Virus record (IMG/VR): IMGVR_UViG_3300038701_002455
Span: 1 to 39,235 of that record
Direction: 5' to 3' (one strand)
DNA: 39,235 nt
Origin: a virus
Positions 17,142 to 24,151 of this stretch are shown in pieces; the stretch's first letter is position 1; each line of letters begins with the position of its first letter. The notes below the pieces were generated by a model. The model had not been told where the DNA came from. It saw only the letters and a program-made list of their open reading frames with translations, and searched no databases. A program made the position numbers and the translations under genes.

Positions 17142-17629
17142 GCCTGATCTTTCCAGGCCCCGGGGGCGGTGGTGGCGGTGGCAACGGCCTGATCGCTCTG
17201 GCGAACCGGACGCTCTCCGGTGACGCGGTGGTGTCGGCAGTCGGCGACCCGGTCCCCTTCGACGCCGGCGACCTGATCCACGGCATTACCTGGGCGACGT
17301 CTGGCCAGTACGAGGCCATCCTGACGGGCGGGTACTTCGATCTCGAGGCGGCCGTCCGCCAGGTCAACGGTTTCAACGATCTGGCAAAGTGCCGCTGGTA
17401 CCTGCGGGTCACGTCGGGCAGCGACACGGGAGGTGCGTACGTCGGCTCGACCGGGCTATCCCAGGACGAGAACCGCAGCGTTTCGGCCTCGAGCCAGATG
17501 GTCGCCTCCGCGACCGTGGACGCCTCGTCGACCACGTACTACGCCCAGCTGCGAATGACCGCCGGGCCGGTCAATGTCACCGTCACGGCCGAGAACAGCT
17601 ACGCGAAGATCCGGGGGTGGGCCGCGTGA
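17138..17629 (+). CDS. Glycine-rich virion-associated protein, unknown
   Basis: A 163-aa protein not recognised as a named family. It starts with a polyglycine linker (FPGPGGGGGGGNG), then a beta-rich domain with many Thr/Ser/Val and a Trp/Tyr-containing end (AENSYAKIRGWAA). This pattern suits a compact jelly-roll attached through a flexible neck. It sits between gp47 and gp48 homologues, where Mu has no gene, so it is an insertion into the baseplate operon. GTGA overlaps at both ends show it is coupled to its neighbours. A role as an accessory baseplate or receptor-binding protein is inference. Confidence 0.65.
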   Translation: MSLIFPGPGGGGGGGNGLIALANRTLSGDAVVSAVGDPVPFDAGDLIHGITWATSGQYEAILTGGYFDLEAAVRQVNGFNDLAKCRWYLRVTSGSDTGGAYVGSTGLSQDENRSVSASSQMVASATVDASSTTYYAQLRMTAGPVNVTVTAENSYAKIRGWAA

Positions 17630-18444
17630 GCGAGGTGTTCACCGGCTACGTCGGCGGCGCGCCGACCGCGGGCCTGGAGCCCGAGTGGCATTGCGTTTAC
17701 GACGCGATCACCGGGGACGAGCAGCTGGTCGCAGTCGGCGAGGGGGTGTTCGAGCCGGACGGGCCCACGATCGTTGACGTGGGCGGCGGGCTTTACGCCT
17801 TCGAGCGCCCCCTAGTGTCCAGCGGGCTGGAAGAGATCGACTTCTGCGGGATCCTCGACCTCGGGGCGACTGTGGACAGCAGCCATCGCTATTTGGTCGC
17901 CCGCGCTCGTACCGTGGAGGTGTTCGGGGCCTTCGACCCTGCGCCGGTGGCTGGAATCTCGCCGACATGGTCGACCTACAAGCGCGTGAGCGACGGTGCG
18001 GACCAGTCACAGCCATCGATTACCGAGCTCGGCAAGGGGCTGTACCGGTTCGACAGGCCTGCCAGCGGCGACCAGGTCGCGGGCGTTATCGATCTCGGGG
18101 CAGCGCGCACGCCGCGCTACCTCGGCTTCGACGCCCAGAACGACCGCCCGGAGGTAACCGTGGTGAGCCCTGGCGAGGGCGGGAGCCTGGAGCCCGATGG
18201 CGTGGTCACGGTCGACGTCACCGCGGGCCGAACTCTGCAACTCGTCGAGCTGTTCTTCTCGGAGCCCGGAGGTGCGCAAGTACTCGTCGCGCGGGACGGG
18301 GCCATCCTCCGGCCGTTCGCCGGCTCGCGGACCGCCATCTCAACCGGCTACCGCTACGCCATCACGCGCGACGGCAACTGGCCGCCGGGCGCGGTGCGCT
18401 TCCAGGCCGTGGCGGTCGATGAGCGAGGGGCGCGGATCGCATGA
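17626..18444 (+). CDS. Virion-associated protein with internal duplication, unknown
   Basis: A 272-aa protein inserted between the gp47-like and gp48-like genes. Residues about 2-92 and 98-171 are tandem copies of one domain. Compare PTIVDVGGGLYAFERP with PSITELGKGLYRFDRP, and ILDLGATVDSSHRYLVAR with VIDLGAARTPRYLGFDAQ. Residues about 175-272 look like an Ig or fibronectin-type beta sandwich (PEVTVVSPGEGGSLEPDGVV). Such multi-domain beta proteins are common in tail tips and fibres. Overlaps of 4 nt on both sides place it in the baseplate operon. Function is unknown, and adhesion is the best guess. Confidence 0.65.
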   Translation: MSEVFTGYVGGAPTAGLEPEWHCVYDAITGDEQLVAVGEGVFEPDGPTIVDVGGGLYAFERPLVSSGLEEIDFCGILDLGATVDSSHRYLVARARTVEVFGAFDPAPVAGISPTWSTYKRVSDGADQSQPSITELGKGLYRFDRPASGDQVAGVIDLGAARTPRYLGFDAQNDRPEVTVVSPGEGGSLEPDGVVTVDVTAGRTLQLVELFFSEPGGAQVLVARDGAILRPFAGSRTAISTGYRYAITRDGNWPPGAVRFQAVAVDERGARIA

Positions 18445-19076
18445 CGTCGTGGTTCTACAACGTCGGCCTGGGCGCCGAGAACCCGACCGGGGTCGTCCCG
18501 CTGTCGGCGGCGGCGTACGCGCGCGTGATGAAGAAGCTCCTCCCGCCGGGCCGCATCTGGCGGCTCGAGGTGGCGGGCATCCTGTCGCGCGTCTTCCTGG
18601 GGGCCGGCGACGAGCTCGAGCGGGTTGGCGGTCGCGCGAAGGACCTCATCGACGAGTCCGACCCGAGGACGGCCACCGAGCTGCTGCCGGAGTTCGAGCG
18701 CGAGCTCGGCCTGTCGTCCGACGGCACCGACGCGGAGCGCCGCGCGCGAATCGTCTCGCACCTGGTCAAGCGCCCGCGCGTTCGGCCCGCCGACTATCAG
18801 TCGACGCTGGCGTCCGTTCTCGGCCTGGACCCGGCCGACGTCGAGGTCATCGAGATCTCCGCCGCGGAGGCGGCGTCGACCGGCGACTCGAGCGAGGTCT
18901 ACCGGTTCTTCATCTATCGAGACCCGTCGCTCCCTGGGACCTACGACGTCGCCGAGGCGCAGGCCATCGTCGACACGATCAGCCATTCACACACGCGGGG
19001 CCACGTAATCGAGTCCGTCGCCATGATCTGCGACGACCCCGAGAGCCTCTGCGACCGAGACATCATAGGAGTCTGA
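18441..19076 (+). CDS. Baseplate/tail protein, Mu gp48-like (DUF2313)
   Basis: A 211-aa DUF2313 protein (YmfQ, Mu gp48 group). Typical features are AYARVMKKLLPPGRIWR, the acidic ESDPRTATELLPEFERELGL, and DAERRARIVSHLVKR. A C-terminal beta part ends in cysteines (CDDPESLCDRD). In Mu-like phages it follows gp47 and precedes the tail fibre gene, acting at the edge of the baseplate. The ATG overlaps the preceding stop (ATGA). A one-base gap separates it from the fibre-like gene. Confidence 0.9.
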   Translation: MTSWFYNVGLGAENPTGVVPLSAAAYARVMKKLLPPGRIWRLEVAGILSRVFLGAGDELERVGGRAKDLIDESDPRTATELLPEFERELGLSSDGTDAERRARIVSHLVKRPRVRPADYQSTLASVLGLDPADVEVIEISAAEAASTGDSSEVYRFFIYRDPSLPGTYDVAEAQAIVDTISHSHTRGHVIESVAMICDDPESLCDRDIIGV

Positions 19077-19077
19077 G

Positions 19078-19623
19078 ATGCCGCTTCCCGACAGTCGAAA
19101 CACCACCTACGCGGCGGGCGTCTCGCAAGTAAAGTCCGCGGATCTGAACGATCTCCAGGACAAAATCATCGCCAAGAGCCACGGCGAAGTCGACTACTGG
19201 CTCGCGGCGGAGGACGCGCAGCTGGACGGCAACGTCACGTTCGAGCACCCAGCCGTTGGCGACGAGCCATACATTCGTATGGCTGTGGCCGGCGGCCAGG
19301 TTACTTTCGGTCTGGGCGGAATAGCGCCTGCAGGTTCCGTCATCACGGAGGTCGAGCTCTTTGGCGAGAACGACGGCGCGCAGTCTACGACAAACGCCGC
19401 GTTTGCGGCCTACACCGCCGGCGGGTTTATTCAGGCCGCCATCGCCTCCCAGGCAAACGGAGATTTCAGCGTCCTGATGGATGGTGGTGGCGGAGGGTCT
19501 CAGTTCCCCCATACCGTCGTTGCATCACGCGCCGGCCGGATTTGGCTGACCGCCTACGACTCGGCCGGGTTGAACAACCCCGTTAATATCTACGGGGTGA
19601 GAGTTCGCGTCCGCAAGCCGTAG
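19078..19623 (+). CDS. Tail fibre-like protein
   Basis: A 181-aa protein in the tail fibre position after gp48. The N-terminus (YAAGVSQVKSADLNDLQDKI) resembles short tail proteins that attach to the baseplate. The rest is beta-rich with a polyglycine turn (MDGGGGGSQFPHTV) and a C-terminal strand (NPVNIYGVRVRVRKP). It is much shorter than Mu gpS (about 500 aa), so receptor binding may be shared with the following genes. The DNA looks somewhat less GC-rich than the baseplate genes, as often seen in host-range genes. Confidence 0.6.
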   Translation: MPLPDSRNTTYAAGVSQVKSADLNDLQDKIIAKSHGEVDYWLAAEDAQLDGNVTFEHPAVGDEPYIRMAVAGGQVTFGLGGIAPAGSVITEVELFGENDGAQSTTNAAFAAYTAGGFIQAAIASQANGDFSVLMDGGGGGSQFPHTVVASRAGRIWLTAYDSAGLNNPVNIYGVRVRVRKP

Positions 19624-19632
19624 GGGCCGGCC

Positions 19633-19657
19633 TTGACACCCTTGGCGGCGCGTGATC
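19633..19657 (+). promoter_or_regulatory. Bipartite element D (TTGACA-N13-GTGATC)
   Basis: TTGACA at 19633-19638, 13 nt, then GTGATC at 19652-19657, 9 nt after the fibre-like gene. The GTG could itself start the next frame, but an ATG lies 12 nt further on at 19670, the same distance as in elements A and B. Confidence 0.6.
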
Positions 19658-19669
19658 GCTCTGCCGGGC

Positions 19670-20023
19670 ATGGGCATGACACTGTTCGACGGCACGATCC
19701 TGAACGGGAACACGCAGTACGTGCCCGTCCCGGTCTACGGGAGCGCGATCGGCCTGCAAATCGCCTGGCGGGATGGCACCTCCAACGTGTCGTCGATCGC
19801 CCTGCAGCTGACCTCCGCACCCGCTTCGGTCGCTCCGGCTGACGCCGCCGGCGAAGACTACGGCTGGGTGGACTCGGGCGAGTCGATCACGGGGCCGGCT
19901 GGCGCGGCGGCTGGTGCCGAGCTGGTGAACCTGCAGAACGTGCGGCAGACCCGCGCCCGGCTCGTCATCGTCGCGTCCGCTGACTGCGACATGCTCATCA
20001 CCGACGGCGCCCTGGGCTCGTAG
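19670..20023 (+). CDS. Virion-associated protein, unknown
   Basis: A 117-aa protein from the ATG at 19670, or 123 aa if the GTG at 19652 is used. It is rich in beta strands (DGTILNGNTQYVPVPVYGS, VSSIALQLTSAPASV) and ends in ARLVIVASADCDMLITDG. No named family is recognised. It lies among fibre and receptor-binding candidates and is preceded by element D, so it may begin a separate transcription block for accessory tail proteins. No clear Shine-Dalgarno sequence precedes either start. Confidence 0.55.
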   Translation: MGMTLFDGTILNGNTQYVPVPVYGSAIGLQIAWRDGTSNVSSIALQLTSAPASVAPADAAGEDYGWVDSGESITGPAGAAAGAELVNLQNVRQTRARLVIVASADCDMLITDGALGS

Positions 20024-20034
20024 GGGTCCCCGGC

Positions 20035-20808
20035 GTGGGCATCGACAGCGGCATCATCACCGGCGTAAAGCCGGGCCTCGTGCGGGGGCTCGCCGGCCTG
20101 GCTGGCGGCGGTGGAGGCGGCGGCGGCGGTCCCGCGGGCGACCTCTTCAACGGCTCCGACGGCGCGCCGTTCAACCCGGCGATCTGGTCTGAGTACCAGC
20201 CGTCCGTCCACACCACGCGAGAGCAGCGGGGCGGCCGTTCCCGGATCGTCGTCGACGACAACACCGGCGACAAGACGCTCTGGTACCTCACCGACGACGG
20301 CCACGCGGTTTTCGAGGCGGCGCCGGTCGCGTTCCCGTTCGAGCGCATCGCCCACAACATCGGCATCGGGAAGACCGGCGACTCCCAGACGGCGCCCATC
20401 CCCGGGACGGACACGATCGCCAGTCCGTGGATGTTCAGCGGCGTTCTCGTCCACGGCCTCACCCTCGGCTCGCTCGAGTACCGGGGCTGCTTCGTCGGCC
20501 ACCGCGGCGGGACCAATTACACCTACGAACAGAAGAACAGCCCCGGCACCGGGACGAACAACATCGTCGACGGCGGGGCGAACGTCGCTCCCCTGGGACG
20601 CCTCGACCTTCGGATCGTCGGTACCGCGTCGAATGAGGTGGAGTTCTACTTCCGCCAGCCGGGCGGGACGACCTGGACGCGCTGCACCGAGGCACAGTTT
20701 CAGCTGCCCACGTTCGCGGCGACGTGCCGCGTGGGCTTCCTGGCCTACACGTTCGCCGGCTCGTCGATGCCCTTCGTCGGCACGATGGACCGCTGGGAAG
20801 TGGTGTAG
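20035..20808 (+). CDS. Lectin-like (concanavalin/LamG-type) tail protein
   Basis: A 257-aa protein with a short helix and polyglycine hinge (LAGLAGGGGGGGGGPAG), then a domain of about 220 residues with jelly-roll lectin features. These include FNGSDGAPFNPAIWSEYQ at the start, repeated beta strands, GRLDLRIVGTASNEVEFYF, and an end on TMDRWEV. The domain resembles laminin G/concanavalin A-like folds that bind glycans. Together with its place after the fibre gene, this suggests a receptor-binding protein. The GTG start at 20035 lies 11 nt after the preceding stop. Binding target unknown. Confidence 0.65.
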   Translation: MGIDSGIITGVKPGLVRGLAGLAGGGGGGGGGPAGDLFNGSDGAPFNPAIWSEYQPSVHTTREQRGGRSRIVVDDNTGDKTLWYLTDDGHAVFEAAPVAFPFERIAHNIGIGKTGDSQTAPIPGTDTIASPWMFSGVLVHGLTLGSLEYRGCFVGHRGGTNYTYEQKNSPGTGTNNIVDGGANVAPLGRLDLRIVGTASNEVEFYFRQPGGTTWTRCTEAQFQLPTFAATCRVGFLAYTFAGSSMPFVGTMDRWEVV

Positions 20809-20810
20809 CC

Positions 20811-21233
20811 GTGGAGGTCTGGGCCCTCGCTGGCGTCGCCCTGGCGTCCCTGGCCACCGCCGCGGGGGCTGTCGCGTTCGCCTGGCGGATGGATGGCCGG
20901 CGGGACGAGTCCGAGCGCCGAGCGCGCCGAGCCGTCGCCGACCTGGCCGACGAGCGCGAGGTCCGCGCCGAGCTGGCCATGGCGAACGCTGTGCTGGTCG
21001 AGGACTTGGACGAGCTCGAGCGTCGCCACGAGGAATTCCGGGCCCGCGCAGCCCGGCAGCTGGAGGCAGCCATTGACCAGAACGAACGCCGCCGCGCGGA
21101 CCTCCGCGCCGATCCTACTCCTGGCGATAGCGAGCTCGATCGCGAGCTCCGGCTGCTGCAAGCGCAACTCGCCCGCGGTCGAGACGGTGCCGGTAGTTCG
21201 GACCGTGAGACTCCCCCCGCTGGCGTGCCTTGA
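20811..21233 (+). CDS. Rz-like inner membrane spanin
   Basis: A 140-aa i-spanin candidate that disrupts the outer membrane at the end of lysis together with an o-spanin. It has one N-terminal membrane segment at about residues 4-24 (WALAGVALASLATAAGAVAF). A long charged coiled coil follows to about residue 130 (RRHEEFRARAARQLEAAIDQ), as in Rz. It lies in the lysis cassette, and a lipoprotein gene is nested in another frame from 21073, a hallmark of Rz/Rz1 pairs. GTG start, 2 nt after the lectin-like gene stop. Confidence 0.8.
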   Translation: MEVWALAGVALASLATAAGAVAFAWRMDGRRDESERRARRAVADLADEREVRAELAMANAVLVEDLDELERRHEEFRARAARQLEAAIDQNERRRADLRADPTPGDSELDRELRLLQAQLARGRDGAGSSDRETPPAGVP

Positions 21234-21453
21234 GAAGGCGCCACCGGCGACGGGGCCGGAGCCAACCGACCTCCCAGAGCTGCCCACGCCTTCGCGCGTC
21301 GGCGAGCCCGGCGACCCCCAGCGGCGCTACGCTCTGACGCCGGCCCAGTGGCGCGACGTCCTGGTGATCATCGGTGCCCTCGACGACTGGAGCACGGACG
21401 CGTGGCTCCAGTGCTCGCTCGTCTCCCCGGGCCCCTCACCGACCGCCCCTTGA
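21073..21453 (+). CDS. Rz1-like outer membrane lipoprotein spanin, nested start
   Basis: A 126-aa o-spanin candidate read in the +1 frame relative to the i-spanin gene, starting inside it. The TTG at 21073 has an excellent GGAGG at 21062-21066, 6 nt upstream. The N-terminus is a lipoprotein signal (APILLLAIASSIASSG then Cys28, with a second Cys29). The mature part is Pro-rich (PPLACLEKAPPATGPEPTDL), as expected for Rz1. The 126-aa length is greater than lambda Rz1 (60 aa) because a C-terminal stretch (ALTPAQWRDVLVIIGALDDW) is added. The stop falls within element E. Confidence 0.78.
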   Translation: MTRTNAAARTSAPILLLAIASSIASSGCCKRNSPAVETVPVVRTVRLPPLACLEKAPPATGPEPTDLPELPTPSRVGEPGDPQRRYALTPAQWRDVLVIIGALDDWSTDAWLQCSLVSPGPSPTAP

Positions 21454-21475
21454 CACATTCGGCGGGCCCGTGATC
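21450..21475 (+). promoter_or_regulatory. Bipartite element E (TTGACA-N14-GTGATC)
   Basis: TTGACA at 21450-21455, 14 nt, then GTGATC at 21470-21475. It lies before the holin candidate at 21505, which has its own GGAGGT. This is the only copy with enough space downstream for a normal leader. Confidence 0.65.
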
Positions 21476-21504
21476 GGTGTGGGGCCTCACGGAGGTACCG
21501 CACC

Positions 21505-22053
21505 ATGATTCGATCACGACTCCTTGCCGCCCCTGTTCTCGCCGCGCTCATCGCCACCGCCGGGCCCGTGTCCGCGCAGGAGGTCGCCGACCCGCCCGCG
21601 GTCGAGCTCGAGGCCGACGCCGGACCCAGCGAGATCGGGATTGGCACGTCGCCGGAGGTCGCGCAGGACGCCGCCCAGGGCGACGAGCTCGAGGACGTCA
21701 CAGACCCGACGGAAGACCCGGCCGGCGCGCTGGCGGAGCTTCAGGGCGTCCAGAAGGCGAAGGGGTGGGGCGCCGCCCTCGGCCTCCTGGTCTTGATGCT
21801 CGTCAAAGTCCTCCGCCGACGACTCGCCCGGCTACCCGCGTGGCTCCTGGGAGACTTTTTCAAGACCGCGGCGGGGGGCTACGTCTTTACCGCCGCCACC
21901 GCTGCGCTCGTCGCCTTCGGCAATGACCTCATGGTCGTGAACCTCGGGTGGGGCACGCTGCTAGACGCAGCCATCGCCGCGATCGTATCCCTCGCGCTGT
22001 CTCGCGGCGAGGATGCCCGCGTGGCGAACCACGCACGCCTCGGCAACCTGTGA
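21505..22053 (+). CDS. Membrane protein with signal peptide, holin candidate
   Basis: A 182-aa membrane protein. The N-terminus is a cleavable signal peptide (MIRSRLLAAPVLAALIATAG, predicted cut near VSA/QE). An acidic linker follows at about 27-85. Hydrophobic segments lie at about 88-104 (GWGAALGLLVLMLVKV), 122-140 (AAGGYVFTAATAALVAFG) and 147-166 (WGTLLDAAIAAIVSLAL). It lies between the spanins and the M15 peptidase, where holins are common, and has a strong GGAGGT. The signal peptide plus acidic ectodomain is unusual for a holin, so holin function is inference. The stop overlaps the endolysin start. Confidence 0.6.
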   Translation: MIRSRLLAAPVLAALIATAGPVSAQEVADPPAVELEADAGPSEIGIGTSPEVAQDAAQGDELEDVTDPTEDPAGALAELQGVQKAKGWGAALGLLVLMLVKVLRRRLARLPAWLLGDFFKTAAGGYVFTAATAALVAFGNDLMVVNLGWGTLLDAAIAAIVSLALSRGEDARVANHARLGNL

Positions 22054-22649
22054 AGCTCTGGCGCGTACAGTACGCGCCGCCGGAGTCGCCCAGGCTCACC
22101 GAGCCCCCCGGCGGGTGGACGCCCTTCGAGGGCCCTCTGGAGCGCCTGCCGCGCTCACGGCGCGACCTTTACGAGCTCCTGGGCAACCCGGGGGCCGGCA
22201 AGGTCGATCGCCGATGGCGGCGGCGGTCAATCGCGCGGATTCGGATCCCGGGCATCAACCCCTTCGACGGCCACCGCCTGGCGGAGCCCTACTTCCGCGA
22301 GGGCTTCCGCCGAGGGTTCATCGCCTGCCCCGACCTCGAGGTGGGCCGGGCCTGGGCCTTCGCCTTCCGCCACCAGCGCCACGACGCGACGCGGCCCCTT
22401 AGTGTCCACGCATGGGGCGCCGCCATCGACATCGACGCACCGCTGAACCGGGGGCGATACTTCGCGCGCGGGCAGGCACCGAAGCCGGGGAGTATCGAGT
22501 GGCGCGACGTCTGGCCGGAGGGCCTGCCGATGGCGTTCGTCCGGGCGTTCTGCTCGGCCGGGTTCCGATGGGGCGGCGACTGGGACGGCGACGGCGAGGC
22601 CGCGGACCACACGTTCGTCGACCCGATGCACTTCGAGCTGAGGGCGTAG
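22050..22649 (+). CDS. Endolysin, M15-type D-Ala-D-Ala/L-Ala-D-Glu peptidase
   Basis: A 199-aa zinc peptidase of the M15 (VanY-like) group, the cell-wall hydrolase of the lysis cassette. The zinc ligands are visible: H120 and D127 in SVHAWGAAIDID, and H194 in DPMHFEL. The family motif SxHxxGxAxD is complete. There is no signal peptide, so export would need a holin. The N-terminal 60 residues are basic, with no clear wall-binding domain. The GTG start overlaps the membrane protein stop (GTGA). Confidence 0.9.
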   Translation: MKLWRVQYAPPESPRLTEPPGGWTPFEGPLERLPRSRRDLYELLGNPGAGKVDRRWRRRSIARIRIPGINPFDGHRLAEPYFREGFRRGFIACPDLEVGRAWAFAFRHQRHDATRPLSVHAWGAAIDIDAPLNRGRYFARGQAPKPGSIEWRDVWPEGLPMAFVRAFCSAGFRWGGDWDGDGEAADHTFVDPMHFELRA

Positions 22650-22666
22650 CAATGGAGGGAGTGTCG

Positions 22667-23023
22667 ATGCAGGTAAGCGACTTCATCAACCTCGGCGGCA
22701 TGGGTCTGTTCGCATGGGTCGTCTACAGCGAGGTGAAGGCCCTGCGCACCGGCCTCGCCGACATGGCGACGAAGATCTCAGAGGCAGGGGAGAAGATTCT
22801 GGGCGCTATCACGGCGGAGACCGCGGCCAGGACGGCGGCGAGCCAGCGCACCGCGGAGCTGTTCGGGCGCCTCGACGCGCGCGTGGACGAGCTCCTGGCC
22901 GCCCAGCGCAGAGAGCAGGCGCCGACCGACCCGATCAGGCCCGCACGCCGGGACGATATCGTCGAGGAGCGCCACGAGCTCCGCTACGCCTCCGGCGACG
23001 GCGAGGCCCGGCTGGGCGACTGA
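22667..23023 (+). CDS. Small membrane protein with coiled coil, holin-like candidate
   Basis: A 118-aa protein with one N-terminal membrane segment (DFINLGGMGLFAWVVYSEV, about residues 4-22). An amphipathic helix and charged coiled coil follow (RTAELFGRLDARVDELLAAQ). This layout resembles single-span BhlA/XhlA-like lysis proteins. The start at 22667 is preferred because GGAGGG lies about 6 nt upstream. An in-frame ATG at 22652 has no such site. It follows the endolysin and may be the true holin, an antiholin or a lysis regulator. Confidence 0.6.
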   Translation: MQVSDFINLGGMGLFAWVVYSEVKALRTGLADMATKISEAGEKILGAITAETAARTAASQRTAELFGRLDARVDELLAAQRREQAPTDPIRPARRDDIVEERHELRYASGDGEARLGD

Positions 23024-23061
23024 CTGGCGACCGCGATCGACCGCTGGCATACTGGCAGCGC

Positions 23062-23343
23062 ATGGCCGCCATCGTCCCCATCCAGTTCCCCGACGTCGCC
23101 GCCGCCGAGCAGGCGTCTGACGACCTCCGCGCGGCCGGGTTCACCGACCTGGCGGACCAGATCGAGGCGGGCGTCCGCCCGGACGTCTCCGAGGTGCTCG
23201 AGGCGCTCTCCGACTGGCTGGACGAGGACGCCCCTCCGGGGCAGGTCGCCCAGCGGCTCGCGCGCCTGCAGAAGGTCGGGCGACGGGCGACGGGGCAGCG
23301 ACGGCGTGGCGGTGGGGCAGCGCTGCGCGGTCCGCGCAGGTAG
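23062..23343 (+). CDS. Small protein at the end of the late operon, unknown
   Basis: A 93-aa protein, mostly acidic and helical (FPDVAAAEQASDDLRAAG, SEVLEALSDWLDEDAPPG) with a basic Arg/Gly tail. No family recognised. It is the last + strand gene before the leftward operons, and its stop lies 2 nt from the stop of the convergent gene at 23346. There is no terminator hairpin between them. No clear ribosome binding site precedes the ATG. Confidence 0.5.
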   Translation: MAAIVPIQFPDVAAAEQASDDLRAAGFTDLADQIEAGVRPDVSEVLEALSDWLDEDAPPGQVAQRLARLQKVGRRATGQRRRGGGAALRGPRR

Positions 23344-23345
23344 CT

Positions 23346-23733
23346 CTATTCTTCGCCGGGCAGGATTGCCGCCACGATCTTCGCCTTCTCGCCCGCTGTG
23401 AGGTCCGGTATCAGAATGGCCGGGCCCGAGGTTTGCGGCTGCGACGGATGCCACAAGTGATCCTCGCAACCCAGCCCGGTGCAGGCGCCACTCCGCCGCC
23501 CCGCAGCCTGGGCATCGCTCCATGTTCGACGACGATCGGAGCCGCCCGCACCGCCCGCACGAAATCTCGGCGCCGTAGTGGCGCTCGACGATCCGCCGTA
23601 ACGCATCCACCGCATCCTCCGGGGTGTCCCCGTATGCGGTGAACATCTTCCACGAGGCAGCCCATCTGCCCTCGAAGGGCCGAACGGCGGCCTGCATCGG
23701 CACTGCGAAGAACGCGCGGTAGGTGTCACTCAT
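23346..23733 (-). CDS. Zinc-ribbon protein, frameshifted in this sequence
   Basis: The ATG at 23733 opens a convincing protein (MSDTYRAFFAVPMQAAV, AYGDTPEDAVDALRRIVE), then a C4-type ribbon (CGRCG and CPGCG). In that frame the sequence soon turns into an antisense shadow. A convincing C-terminus (CEDHLWHPSQPQTSGPAILI, GEKAKIVAAILPGEE, stop at 23346) continues in the +1 frame from about 23476. The two parts probably belong to one protein of about 128 aa, split by a one-base insertion or programmed shift. The start overlaps the previous small gene (ATGA). Function unknown. Confidence 0.55.
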
Positions 23734-23876
23734 CCGATCAGCCTCCGGCTCATCCTCCGCAGCGCCTCGACCTCCAGGTCGGCGGGGCACGAGCACTCGG
23801 CAAAGCCCTCGGGCAGCCGCTCGAACGGCCGCCGCACGCCGCCGCATCCGGCGCAGTGATTGAAGAACTGGGGCAT
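23730..23876 (-). CDS. Small Cys-rich protein (48 aa), unknown
   Basis: A 48-aa frame with HCAGCGG near the start and CSCP in the middle, giving four cysteines placed like a small zinc-binding ribbon. Its TGA overlaps the ATG of the following gene (ATGA), and it starts 3 nt after the stop of the preceding - strand gene. It fits the tightly packed operon. No family recognised. Confidence 0.55.
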   Translation of the reverse strand: MPQFFNHCAGCGGVRRPFERLPEGFAECSCPADLEVEALRRMSRRLIG

Positions 23877-23878
23877 GG

Positions 23879-24151
23879 CTATTTGTACCTCGTCGGCCGC
23901 CCGGCGCGGGCCCGCGATCGAGCCCAGACCCGCTCCCGCCGGTTGAGCTCGGCCTGGGCGACGTCGGCAGAGCGCTTGAGCTCTGGGATGCCCTCTGGGC
24001 TGCCCGTGTAGGCCAGGGCGACGTTGACGGCAGTCGCGCTGGCGATGATGCCTACGAGGTCCCCAAGCCCGGCCTCGCGGGCACGCTCGGGCGTGAGCTC
24101 CTCGCCGGGAGCGAGGCTGAAGCTGTCGGGCTTGCCGTCGCGGTCAGTCAC
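23879..24151 (-). CDS. Hypothetical phage protein, unknown
   Basis: A 90-aa protein from a GTG at 24151 that overlaps the stop of the upstream gene. It has a polar start, a hydrophobic helix (GLGDLVGIIASATAVNVALA) and a basic C-terminus (NRRERVWARSRARAGRPTRY). The hydrophobic stretch could be a single membrane segment. No family recognised. The frame is open further upstream, but that region is the shadow of the neighbouring gene. Confidence 0.55.
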   Translation of the reverse strand: MTDRDGKPDSFSLAPGEELTPERAREAGLGDLVGIIASATAVNVALAYTGSPEGIPELKRSADVAQAELNRRERVWARSRARAGRPTRYK

